A stretch of DNA of 64,000 nucleotides, from NCBI GenBank assembly GCA_037447605.1, contig CM074815.1:38133-102132 (forward strand). The letters are read 5' to 3'. Every line of letters starts with the position of its first letter. Position 1 is the stretch's first letter. Below, in pieces: positions 12,591 to 26,700 of the stretch. The stretch is from Zygnema circumcarinatum. Lineage: Eukaryota; Streptophyta; Zygnematophyceae; Zygnematales; Zygnemataceae. The translations under genes were made by a program, and so were the position numbers. The notes under the pieces are model-generated. The model made no database searches. It was not told the origin of the DNA and was given only the letters and a program-made list of their open reading frames with translations.

Positions 12591-15500
12591 ATGGCTGCAT
12601 TCAATCAAGAAGACTTAGATTTCCTACAGGTACGTAGTGCCATTCGCTTTTGCGGCTTTTCAACTGAAATGGCGGAGCTATTCGTAGTATTAAATTCATT
12701 CGAAGTCCAACCTCGGGCCCTCCGTATAGGAAGAGGCTGCGTGTAATGGACGGACCTCCACATCTTCTGAACTGTCCTGAGCGACACCAGCACTAGTGCA
12801 AGGGAGGAGGTCCTCAGGTTTCACAGTGCATGCGTATATTTTGCAGTTCCTTAGCCACAAAAACGTTAGCACCAGTAGGAGCACATTGGCAGCACTGTAG
12901 GTCGATGAGAAGAGTACGGTGTCTTGCACGAGCTATCTTAAGTAGATAATTAGCTTCTTCGAAAATTCTGCAGTGAAAGGCGCGATGGTCTTGATACGTT
13001 TTCAAATGTGCAAGAGGACATCTTTAATGCAGCATACAGCATGTGCTACATCACTTTGCCAGGGCTCTGAGAGTAGAGTGAGCCCCGGACCAGTCATGTA
13101 TGAACAGCTCAAGCCAGAGCAGAGTTTCGCTTGTTTGACACTTTGGCTTGTTCCCTGTTCGAACTGCATGCCCACTGGCGCAAGATGTATACCGGTGGCA
13201 ATTCATGAGTCTTTTTCGCTCACCAGTTTCTTAGTGCAAAAGGCAAATTTTCTGGCGAGACAGGAGACAGATATTCAAATGTGGTTCCTATTCTCAACCA
13301 CCATACATCAACCGGACCTGTAGGTGCATCGACCTAGATATTCTTTTGAGGTAGCAACGTGATTCGTAGCCTGACTTCTGGCTGCAGGCTCGTGCAAAGC
13401 GGTGGCTGGAAGCAACCTTGCATCAGCCGCTACCAAAGGAGGAGAGCTTGTCAGCAGTGTTGGCTGATGGACAGATCTTGTGAGTTCTTAGGCGCACTCA
13501 TGTTCACATTCGTATTCAAAGTCGCGCAATTAGTCCTTGCGCAATAAGGTTTGAGCCTGTATCACTTTACGAACTTTTCACCTCAAAAGCAAAAGTAAAG
13601 CAGGTCTGACGTTTTGGAATGCATATTGAGTGTGTAAGGAACTAGACACGCTTTACGCACATTGTATAAAGGTTTTTCTCGTGTTTGTAGGATTTCTTGC
13701 ACACTAGTTCGAAGATATTCTTTTCGCGATCAAGCAACTCTGGCAAACGAAAAACCTGCTCGTATGCAGAACCTCAAAGGGTTGAAAGTGGGACTTCAAG
13801 ATGTACTGAATCAGATTGCTGGACGTTTATGCAGGGCAAAGGTAGCTACAGAAATCTGGAAGCTGAAGCAAAATCACAATGGCGACAGTCATATGAGGAC
13901 ATCTAGCACAGCTCTTGGACCACATCCTTCTCGATCTGCAACAGGATGGTCACGCTTGGCAAATGTTGAAGTATTTTTGAAGGTATAGCTGCAATTACGC
14001 CTATTTGTCTAGTTATTTTCCGCACATAAATTAGCTACTTTTGTCCCGGGAGAGGATACAACATGATAAGCTGCTATGTAGTAAATCATACAATCATACT
14101 CTGAGTGCTTTAAACGGACATGGTTGCCCTAGTGAAGTTCTCTCCAAATAGGAGGGAAAAAAACGTTTCCATTTAACCTCCTACGGGTGCTTACTGTCCA
14201 ATACACAAGCATGAAAAAAATTCATATCAAATTTCTTGATATCGCAGATGTGTAAAGATATCGGGTTACCGTCAAGTGATTTGTTCTCAGCGACAGATGT
14301 GATACAAGAGAAGGAGATAAAGAGATTATGCCTGTGTTTTCGAGCACTCGCAAAGAAGGCACAGGCTATGCATCTAAAGGTACAGTGGCGAACGGCCCTC
14401 TTTTCCAAATGTTCCTTGTTAGATGAAAGTGATGAATGCAAGCCAGCTCCGAAAGTCCAAATACTCCTATGTTTACATCATGTATGCAGCCAGATTAGAC
14501 TGCTTTAGTATGTTCATTTATTTCGGTCGCATTAACTTTCGCTCACATCGACGTAGGTCATGTCAGGAAACAAGCCCTGTTGAACATGGAGTAAAAATTG
14601 TAAACCACAGTTTTCTCCCCTAGCCTATGGATAAATTGCCAATTCGGAGTATGAATAGGAGAAGCAATACTTGCTCTGAAAGCTATCAGACAGTCAATAA
14701 AGCGAATCTGTGAACATAAAGCACGTTACCTCTCTCAACTCTAGGGCAACTGCTGTGCATGTCTTCCCTTTCCACACTTTCTTTACGCGAGCTACTTCGA
14801 TATGTTCTTTGTGTCACCTGATACTTGACACTTGCAATTGCTTGTGCTTCCCCCGCTTTCAGAAATGCCTTGAGAAAAGTAGTTTCTATCGATTTTGTGT
14901 GTGTTTTACAACCAGTCTTCCGCAGCTCTCGAGTTCCCTTTCTCGTTGGTTATTGAAGCATGGTAAGGACCTAATCTCTGTTTCGTTCGGCTGTTATCCA
15001 ATGTAGGTGCCTGATTTTGACGATACAAGCTCATCGCTTGTTCGGCCCCGTTCAACGGGACTTGTGGAATCAGCCAAGAAGGATCTTCTAGAATCTACAG
15101 CCACACATGAAAAGGCTCCTCCTTCTGGAGTGGGCAGATTGACAATTCCGGAAGAGCTGCTTAAAGAGCAGGTATTTTTCTGCATGCTTCTTTGGGCTGA
15201 ACCGGAACAGTGAGTAAACATTGTCAGTCCTATCCTGCTTTGGATTTAAGTATGATTCGGTCTAGGCAAGGGTGAATATATGAAGGATCAACGGCGAGAT
15301 GCGTTTGTACATGCGCTAACGTGGTGATCCACAAACACTGTCTTTTGCGTTTGCTTTCATTATGCAGTCTGGGAACCATGAGCCAGTTGATTATGGGAGA
15401 TATCGAGGGCTGCCATCCTCTACAAGCTTTTCACCTGATAAAGTGTGTCAACGAAACTCCGCAAAGTACTCTTGGCCACAATGGAGGCTTTGTGACTCAG

Positions 15501-16271
15501 AAACTGGAGTTTTATTGCCTTTAATAAGTTCATAGTGAGTTAAGTTCAATGTCATCGGTTCGCAGCAGATTGTCAAGGATTTTCCCTGTGTAACCTTCCA
15601 ATCAGTCTTGAATTCTCTTCGACATCAGTTCCTCACGCATTCGTCATAACCTTGTTACAGCCCTGTTCGCGTATCTCTTGTGGATGTAGGCAAGAAGCTC
15701 GAAGAAGACGAACAAGGGGTCAACCGCAGGCCGCAATCATGAAGAGGCGCGGCGCAAGAAGCCATGGGCTGTAATTGCAGTCGGAGCTTTTTGCCTAGTT
15801 GGAGCTGCTGCCCTATTGCTGTCCAAGAGTCGGAGGTAAGGAGTATGAGCATGCCAAACAACTTTTATTTCATTTTTCTATGAAATTTGAGGTGTATGCA
15901 GGGAGCATCTAGGGATTGCGAATGTTATATGATATGATATGTTTTGATATGTTTTTTCTGCAGGTAGCGAGTGATTTTTGCTCTTTTCATTCGGAGCCTG
16001 GTGCCATTCACAGGGAGCTAGCCTCTTTGAAGTTTTCATTGTCACTGTGAATGGGTGCGAAGCATCTGTGATTGCTATCTAAAATGGATTGTTACTTCTC
16101 TGCAGGTCCCGGACGTACCGAGTACGTCAGGGAGACACATTGTATGACATCTCGAAGAAGGTGATGATTGAGGATTGGAGAAAACTGCATGAAAGTAACC
16201 CCCATGTGGCGGATCCAGACCTTATCTATCCTGAACAAACGCTCCGCTTGAAGCCAGGAAACAAACGCTGA
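12591..16271 (+). CDS. Calponin-homology domain + membrane span + C-terminal LysM protein
   Basis: Proposed exons are 12591-12629, 13388-13479, 13691-13982, 14248-14379, 15007-15171, 15368-15442, 15690-15835 and 16106-16271. Phases agree and give 368 residues. Exons 2-4 resemble a calponin-homology domain: KRWLEATLHQPLP and VLADGQIL at its start, NVEVFLK|MCKDIGLPSSDLF and IKRLCLCFRALAKK at its end. The middle (exon 3) fits poorly and may hold an insertion or a mis-modelled splice. Exon 7 encodes a basic stretch and one hydrophobic span (WAVIAVGAFCLVGAAALLL). Exon 8 is a LysM domain (YRVRQGDTLYDISKK, then LHESNP and LIYPEQTLRL) ending GNKR-stop. CH domains usually bind actin or microtubules and LysM binds GlcNAc-type glycans. 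The 15442 donor (gtgtgt) is uncertain; reading to 15534 instead breaks frame. The alternative is two adjacent genes, but no GC-rich promoter separates the parts. Confidence 0.6.
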
Positions 16272-17526
16272 ATGCCGTTATTCGTATCGTCGTATGGGGT
16301 ACAGCACCCGAGCTCTGTGTGTTGGGTTAGTCTCTCGCCTCTGGCCTTCTTGGTGTGTGTGCTCTTTAAGCGGGCCATTGTGGTAGAGTAGATCATATTG
16401 GCTTATTTCGCTAACTTTTTTTTTTCCCCAATTATCTGGGCCTTAAGGTTGACCAGATTTACGAAGCTCTGAAAGAGTTTCTCAGTGCGCCTGCTGTACA
16501 GAAAGCTGCTGAGGGTGTCCGAGCAACCGTGTAGAGGGTTTTGCCATAGCGAGTTCACCATGTGTCCAGGCGGCGGTGCAACCACCAGACAGCCCGCCCA
16601 GGGCCTGCGTTGTACTGACTCGCGGAGGCCGGCATGCATGCATGCATACTTCAGCCTCCAGCTATCTGGCAATGAATGCGGTGCAGGCACAGCACAACGT
16701 AGGGATTGGCTTGGGATAGCCAAAGGACTTGGTTTGAAGGGATGGTTTCAAAGATATAGACGGCAGATTTGTGGTCTGCTAAAGGCACACAATGAGGGGT
16801 ATCGTTTTTAAAAGAAATTTTCCACAAAAGGGAAGCAAAAATATTCGTAAATTTGATATCGACACAAGTTTTTTGGTGACGAGAAGATCAGCTCACGAAT
16901 ACGTACAGATTCTGAACTCGTTTCCGAGACGAACCTTCCCTGCAGTGGATAATTTGACATCCTCTACTGTAATAGGGCTTATCATTTTTGAGAAGATTCT
17001 CTTTCAGGAAGTGACAAAAGCCAGTACATGCTTCCTAGGGAATCAACTGTAACCGCGAAAGCAAAAAGTATTGCTTTCAAAAGTCACCTGTAAGCGAATC
17101 CCAAATGATTTTCTTAAACTTGGCAAGCCCTGCGGTACACACGCTAGAACACGAGCTGCAAGGCCAACCACGGAAGCTATCGTGGTCGAACCTCCAGTAA
17201 GTCACGACTCCGGAGATGCATAAGAGTGAATTCGACCACTCTGGACATGATGGCGCGGAGTCAGAAGGCGGACATGATGGCGCGGAGTCAGAAGGCGCCG
17301 CCGGGGGACCGAGACTTGTTTGTCGCAAGACTCGCCGGGCGGAGTGAGCGAGCGATCGAGCGAGAGGCTGGCGGCAGTCCCCGGCTCGGCCCGGCCCCAT
17401 GCCATGCCATGCCATGCCATGCCATGCCATGTCGAGTCGAGTCGAGTCGAGTCGTACCGCGCGCGCCGCAGCGTGCTCTCTGGCTCTGACCGGGCCCAAA
17501 AAGCAAAAGATGTTCGCTATGCGCAG
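16272..17526. other. Intergenic: CH-LysM 3' flank, short coding-like block, repeats
   Basis: No full gene is supported. A 29-codon open block with a good acceptor lies at 16448-16534 (see findings). Near 17240-17297 a 27-bp unit (GGACATGATGGCGCGGAGTC plus AGAAGGC) occurs twice in tandem. A (CCATG)n tract and a (TCGAG)n tract follow at about 17397-17453. The GC-rich part from 17280 onward probably belongs to the CDPK promoter. Confidence 0.5.
17397..17453. repeat. (CCATG)n then (TCGAG)n pentanucleotide repeats
   Basis: About seven CCATG units are followed directly by about four TCGAG units. Both are pentamers, like the CCGTA/GGTAC blocks at other promoters. Frames through them give artefactual MPCHA repeats. 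Confidence 0.85.
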
Positions 17527-17610
17527 TGTCAGGAAGGGGGTTCGAACCCCTGCCCTCTATCGAGGACCAGAACTTGAGTCTGGCGCCTTAGACCACTCGG
17601 CCACCCTGAC
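17527..17610 (-). tRNA. tRNA-Leu(CAA): tRNA-Leu (CAA anticodon)
   Basis: On the minus strand the sequence folds as an 84-nt class II tRNA. The acceptor stem GTCAGGG pairs with TCCTGAC (one G-T), with discriminator A. The D arm contains TGGCCGAGTGGTCTAAGG. The anticodon stem CCAGA/TCTGG closes the loop CTCAAGT, so the anticodon is CAA. A long variable arm (GTCCTCGATAGAGGGC region) and the T arm GGTTCGAACCCC follow. No intron is seen and CCA is not encoded. It stands about 300 bases upstream of the CDPK gene on the opposite strand. Confidence 0.96.
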
Positions 17611-17907
17611 GATGGGTAACGATGTTGGTAATAACAATTTAAACTATTACATAAGCCACTAGTAGCCAACACCCCCTACTACCCGTGCCCTCTGCCGCCT
17701 TCGGCATACCGCAGCGTACCGAATGTGGCCGGTACGTGGCCGGGCCGGGGCCGAGGACGGCAGCCGGCAGGAGGGAGGGAGGGAGTGAAGCGGGCGGCAG
17801 GTGCGAGCGGGGGAGGGGTGGGAGGGAGGAGACTCAGGAGAGGGGGGAGAGGGCGGGCAGGGGCAGGGCAGGGCGAGGGCGAGGGCGACGGCGACGGCAA
17901 GAGCGCC
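17611..17907. promoter_or_regulatory. CDPK promoter and leader
   Basis: A GC-rich stretch with GTACCG and GGTACG sites near 17711-17737, then purine-rich GGGAGG and GGGCGAGGGCGAC runs up to the start codon. No other gene is seen. Confidence 0.5.
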
Positions 17908-22299
<4,392 letters not shown>

Positions 22300-22714
22300 C
22301 GTCCTCCCTCCTGTCATTATGGAGGGAAACTCACTCTCTTTGCGCCATCTCCCGCCAACACAACATTCCCCTCTCCCTCTCTCGCTCTTCGTTTTCACAC
22401 ACACACCATATCTTGCGCTCTCTCATCTTTCGCTGCTTAGCAGCGCAGGAGTTAATCTTACCTGTTACAGGTAAGGCGAAAAAGAGCCGCCTTCCATGTG
22501 GCGGTGCAGCAGCTCCAGACGGCGCCCAGCGAGCTGAGCGGGGCCATGTTGTGTGCGTTGTGCTCAGGTGGACATGTTTCATAGCGGCAGTTGAACAGGA
22601 CTTCTGTTCCTGGGGGTTTTTTTTTTTTTTTTTATCTGTACTATTGTATTTGTCAAAAATAGTTTTTCGACTTCTATGGTATCCTTTGTTGAGGTTGGAA
22701 CGAAGTAGAGCTGC

Positions 22715-23130
22715 CTGCCCGTCTGCCCATGCCAATCTACCCGTCTGCCCATGCCAATCTACCCGTCTGCCCATGCCAATCTACCCGTCTGCCCATGCCA
22801 ATCTACCCGTCTGCCCTTTGGTCCATCTGCCAGTCTGCCAATCTGCCCGTCTGCCCGTCTGCCCACCTGTCCGACTGCCCATCTGCCCGCCTGCCCGTCG
22901 GCCCGTCTGCCCATCTGCCCTTCTGCCCATCTGCCCGTCTGCCCATCTGCCCTTCTGCCCATCTGCCCGCCTGCCCATCTGCCCGTCTGCCCACCTGCTC
23001 ACCTGTCCGACTGCCCATCTGTCCTGGCCGCCTGCCCGTCCGTCTGGCCGTCTGGCCGCCCATCTGCCCATCTGCCCGTCTGCCCGTCTGCCCATCTGCC
23101 CATCTGCCCGACTGCCCGTCTGCCCGTCTG
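22715..23130. repeat. Minisatellite: 22-bp unit then degenerate 9-10-bp CTGCCC units
   Basis: It begins with about four near-perfect copies of a 22-bp unit (CCGTCTGCCCATGCCAATCT plus AC) and then decays into tandem CTGCCCATCTGCC/CTGCCCGTCTGCC units. The long open frames across it on both strands (Pro/Ser/Cys- or Gly/Arg/Asp-rich) are a by-product of repeat lengths that share one frame for long stretches and are not accepted as genes. Confidence 0.9.
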
Positions 23131-23701
23131 CCTGCCGACGGCCGCCCGGCGAACGAGCACACCGCGCGAGCAGTCCACGGCCACCCCGTGACGTCACCGG
23201 CATATCTGCCCTCCAGGCCCCAGCGCGCCGCCGTGACGTGACGCGGCGTGACGGCCGACGGCGAGTACCGCAGTCCGCCGCCGGGCGGCGCCACGTCGGA
23301 CGGAGGGGGGGGATCCGCCGGGCGCCTTTCGCGTCCACGTCAGTGCCACGTGGCCGTCGGAGGTGCCGCGAGGCGCGCGGTGGGCCCGCTGCGACGCGGT
23401 CCGACGTGGCGCGGCGGGCGGCCAGCGCGGCCGGCGCTATCCGGGCCCCCCCCGATCGGGGACCGTACGGTTGGTAAGTTGGCCGCTGCGCCGCGTCGAT
23501 GTTCGCGTAGTCCGGAAGCGGTATCTCGTCTCTTCTCCTTCGCTTAATGTCGGAGCGAGAACATGTACGATTTTCGAAATCGTTTGTGTTTATTGAATTG
23601 TAATGTGAAAGGTTGGCACTGCTCTGCTATGCGATGCTGTGGGGCGGGCGGGGCGGGGCGGTATAAAGCGGGGGGGGGGGGAAACGGGGCGGGGTATAAG
23701 C

Positions 23702-23760
23702 GTGCAGGCAGGCAGGCAGGCAGGCAGGCAGGCAAGGCAGGCAAGGCAGGCAAGGCAGGC
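23702..23760. repeat. (GGCA)n tract
   Basis: Tandem CAGG/GGCA units, later alternating with CAAGG. It lies within 12 bases of the acyl-CoA oxidase start codon and is probably 5' leader. Confidence 0.85.
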
Positions 23761-23771
23761 GGGCGAGGAGC

Positions 23772-26700
23772 ATGGAGATGCAGGTGGCAAGGCGCGCGGC
23801 GCTGCTGGCGCGGCATCTCGCCGCGCCTGACGTGGAGACGACGCACCTGTCTGCCCTTGAGAGCGCACCATGCCTTCAGTACATGCCCCCGGAAACACAT
23901 GCTGGTAAGGCCTCATCGAACTGCCGTTCCTTCCTCTCTTTTTCTTCAACACAGTAAGGTGTCAACACAGTAAGGTGACAGGTGTTGGTTTCTGGAGCTC
24001 TTTCTTCCTGGTGCCCATCAGAGCTTGCTCGACCACTTCTGCGTATTTGAGGTGTTAGGATTTGGGAAGAGTGGATTGAAATGTTTTTAAACGTATTTTA
24101 AATTCTGCTCTCCGCTCTTGAAGAGGTCCGCCTGCGCCCGTCGGCGAACCGCGCTCTTGGAGCGATATAGCATTCTGTGTTTCGTGGATTGATTTATTTT
24201 GTGGGCTTTTTAGGGAAAGCAACTTTCAGTCCTTCCATTCTGCGCGGAATGCTTGATTCCGATGGAGTGCGGATGATAGACGAAGTGTTCGGCCTTTTCG
24301 AAAAGAACAAGATATTTTGGCCGAAAGGAACTCCCCAGGGCGGACAGTTGTACACTTCCATGGACTACAATTCGACCAAGGAGGAGCAGCGGGACGTGAC
24401 CTTCAAGCGCATTTTGTTTATGAGAGATCACGGCTACTTCAGGAACTGGCTGACAACCGATGATCCGGAGGTGCTTAAGCAGAAGTCAGCCATGCATGAA
24501 GCGATTGGCATTTACGATCACTCTATGGGCGTCAAGCTCGGCGTGCACATCCATCTCTGGTAAGTGCAGCTGCTGTCCTTCGATGGATTGGCTTTTAGAG
24601 GCACCTCGAGCCCCACGGACACTTCGATTCAAAATCTGAAGCATGTATGTATGCATGGTTTTGCATTGCGCGTTGTTGGTCGTTTCTTAAGCGACCTTTA
24701 CAAACTTGTCATTCCAATCTCCTCTGACGCCACCACTTCTAACGGTGGGCAGGGGAGGCGCTGTGAAGTATCTGGGAACAAAACGGCATCATGACAAGTG
24801 GCTAAAAAGGACTGAAGACTATGACGTTGCTGGTTGCTTTGCACTCACAGAGCTTGGACATGGAAGCAACGTGAGTGCTGTCTTTCTGCTCGGCTTCAGT
24901 ACCTCCGATGCTGTATGGACGTTTCCGTTGCAAACAAACGAAGTGCACATACTTAATATGAACTTCGCAGTGTTCGGCCAGCTACCTGGAGGCACGCTAG
25001 GTTTTCTAACCAGAAAATTTGTTTGCTGATCGGAAGCGTCAGTCGAGATGATTTCTTTTTGTTTGTGCTGCGTTTAGGTCCCTAGGCTAAAACTGTTATT
25101 TTGACGAAAGGGGATGGCTCACATGGAGCAGGTGCGTGGAATTGAAACAATAGCGACGTACGATCCAAGTACTCAGGAGTTCATTATTACCACTCCTTCT
25201 GAATCTGCGCAGAAGTACTGGATAGGCGGTGCAGCACAGGTGAGACCTTGCTGTGCATGAAACCGTGGACGCTTTTAGTGCAACGAATATATGCAATAGG
25301 TCCATCATAGGTGTGGCTATGGCTCCTGCAGCTGCGCTTTTTTTTAACTTTCATGATTTTTTGACCGTTGAGTAAGATTCTTCGTTGAAATCTCTCGTTC
25401 AACATAAGAATCCAGGCAGTAATTCTTTCTTTGCTTCTGGATGTGCAGCATGCAAATCATACTGTGGCGTTTGCACAACTGCACATCGGCGGAAAGAATG
25501 AAGGTGTACACGCTTTCATCGTTCAGATTAGAGATGCCCAGAGCAGAGTATGCCCGAGGATTCGCATTGCAGATTGCGGCCATAAGATCGGCCTCAATGG
25601 CGTTGACAACGGCCGGATTTGGTGAGCTCGCAAATTCATCGAGAACTGGTGGGACTTGACCATTGTGAATTGCCACCTGGCGACAGCCAGTCGCCGCTTG
25701 CACCTTAAAGCAGGTTCTTGAGATGCTTGGAGATGCATGACTTGACTTTGGACAGGGCTGAGCACCTTGTACGAGGTTCTGCAGGTTTGACAACGTTCGC
25801 ATACCACGTGAAAATCTTCTCAATGCGGTTGCTGATGTATCTCCGGACGGACATTACCAGAGTGCCATTAGCGATGCAGATCAGGTACTTCACTAACTTG
25901 GGTCTGAGCCTGACAGTTAATCGTTGCAGCTCCTTTTTTCTGCACAGAAAGCGCATGAAGAATGTCAACTTTAAGTATGTTATCAATTTTGCGAGAGCTA
26001 CCGTGTATTTACCAATTAAATTGGAAGTGGTCTGAGAAAAAAAGGGAATGTGGTGGAGCAGCGATTCGCAGCGTTTATGGCGCCTTTGACGGGCGGAAGA
26101 GTCACGATCGCAGTTAGTGCAGTGAACCAGTGCAAGGTGGGTAGTCCTTTTTTGGGACGTGTTTGTTTCCGAGGCTTAGCTATGGCTGCTATGGACCAGT
26201 TATTTGGAAGTCTTGTTTTTCTGTCTGGTACACAAACTCAAAGACTTTGTAAAGTTGGAGCTCTCTCTCTACACTGAAGGGTTGTTTAGTGTTTTTGTAA
26301 TGATTAACGATGGCTGAACATTGTACTATCACTTTCTGTAAGTTACGATGCTGGGGATTTCACAGTCTTACGGCTTAAAGGTGAAAGATACATCAGTGTT
26401 ATGATTTCAAGCGAAGTCAAGGTCTTAACTCCATCAGCAACTGTGCATTACCTTGTGGCTGTATAATATAACTTCAAAGGCGAGATGTTTCATGACACGG
26501 AAATGTCACAGAAAGGTTATGCATTACTTTCAAAATGAGCTGAGCGGCCTTTTCACATATGCTAATCAAGCCGGGCACTTTTCTCTTTTTTGTAGATTGG
26601 TCTCGCCATTGCACTCCGGTATTCTTTGAGCCGGAGGGCTTTCTCTTTGGCCCCCGGTGAAGAGGAGGTGCTTCTGTTGGACTATCCTAGCCACCAACGA

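Larger units (their letters stand above)
22300..23771. promoter_or_regulatory. CDPK 3' flank, minisatellite and acyl-CoA oxidase promoter
   Basis: No gene is supported. CDPK 3' sequence runs to about 22700, then comes the minisatellite (listed separately). A very GC-rich promoter occupies 23130-23770. It contains several ACGT-core sites (GACGTCAC near 23190, CCACGTGGCC at 23346-23355, GACGTGGC at 23403-23410) and a CCGTACGG palindrome near 23463. A (GGCA)n tract lies just before the start codon. Confidence 0.5.

Noticed and set aside
17397-17453. CCATG/TCGAG arrays as a possible CRISPR or protein repeat
   Set aside because: Plain pentanucleotide tandem repeats without spacers.
22413-23477. 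354-codon and other long frames across the CTGCCC minisatellite
   Set aside because: Open because unit lengths preserve frame; the peptide is PSAHLPVCP-type repeat on both strands.
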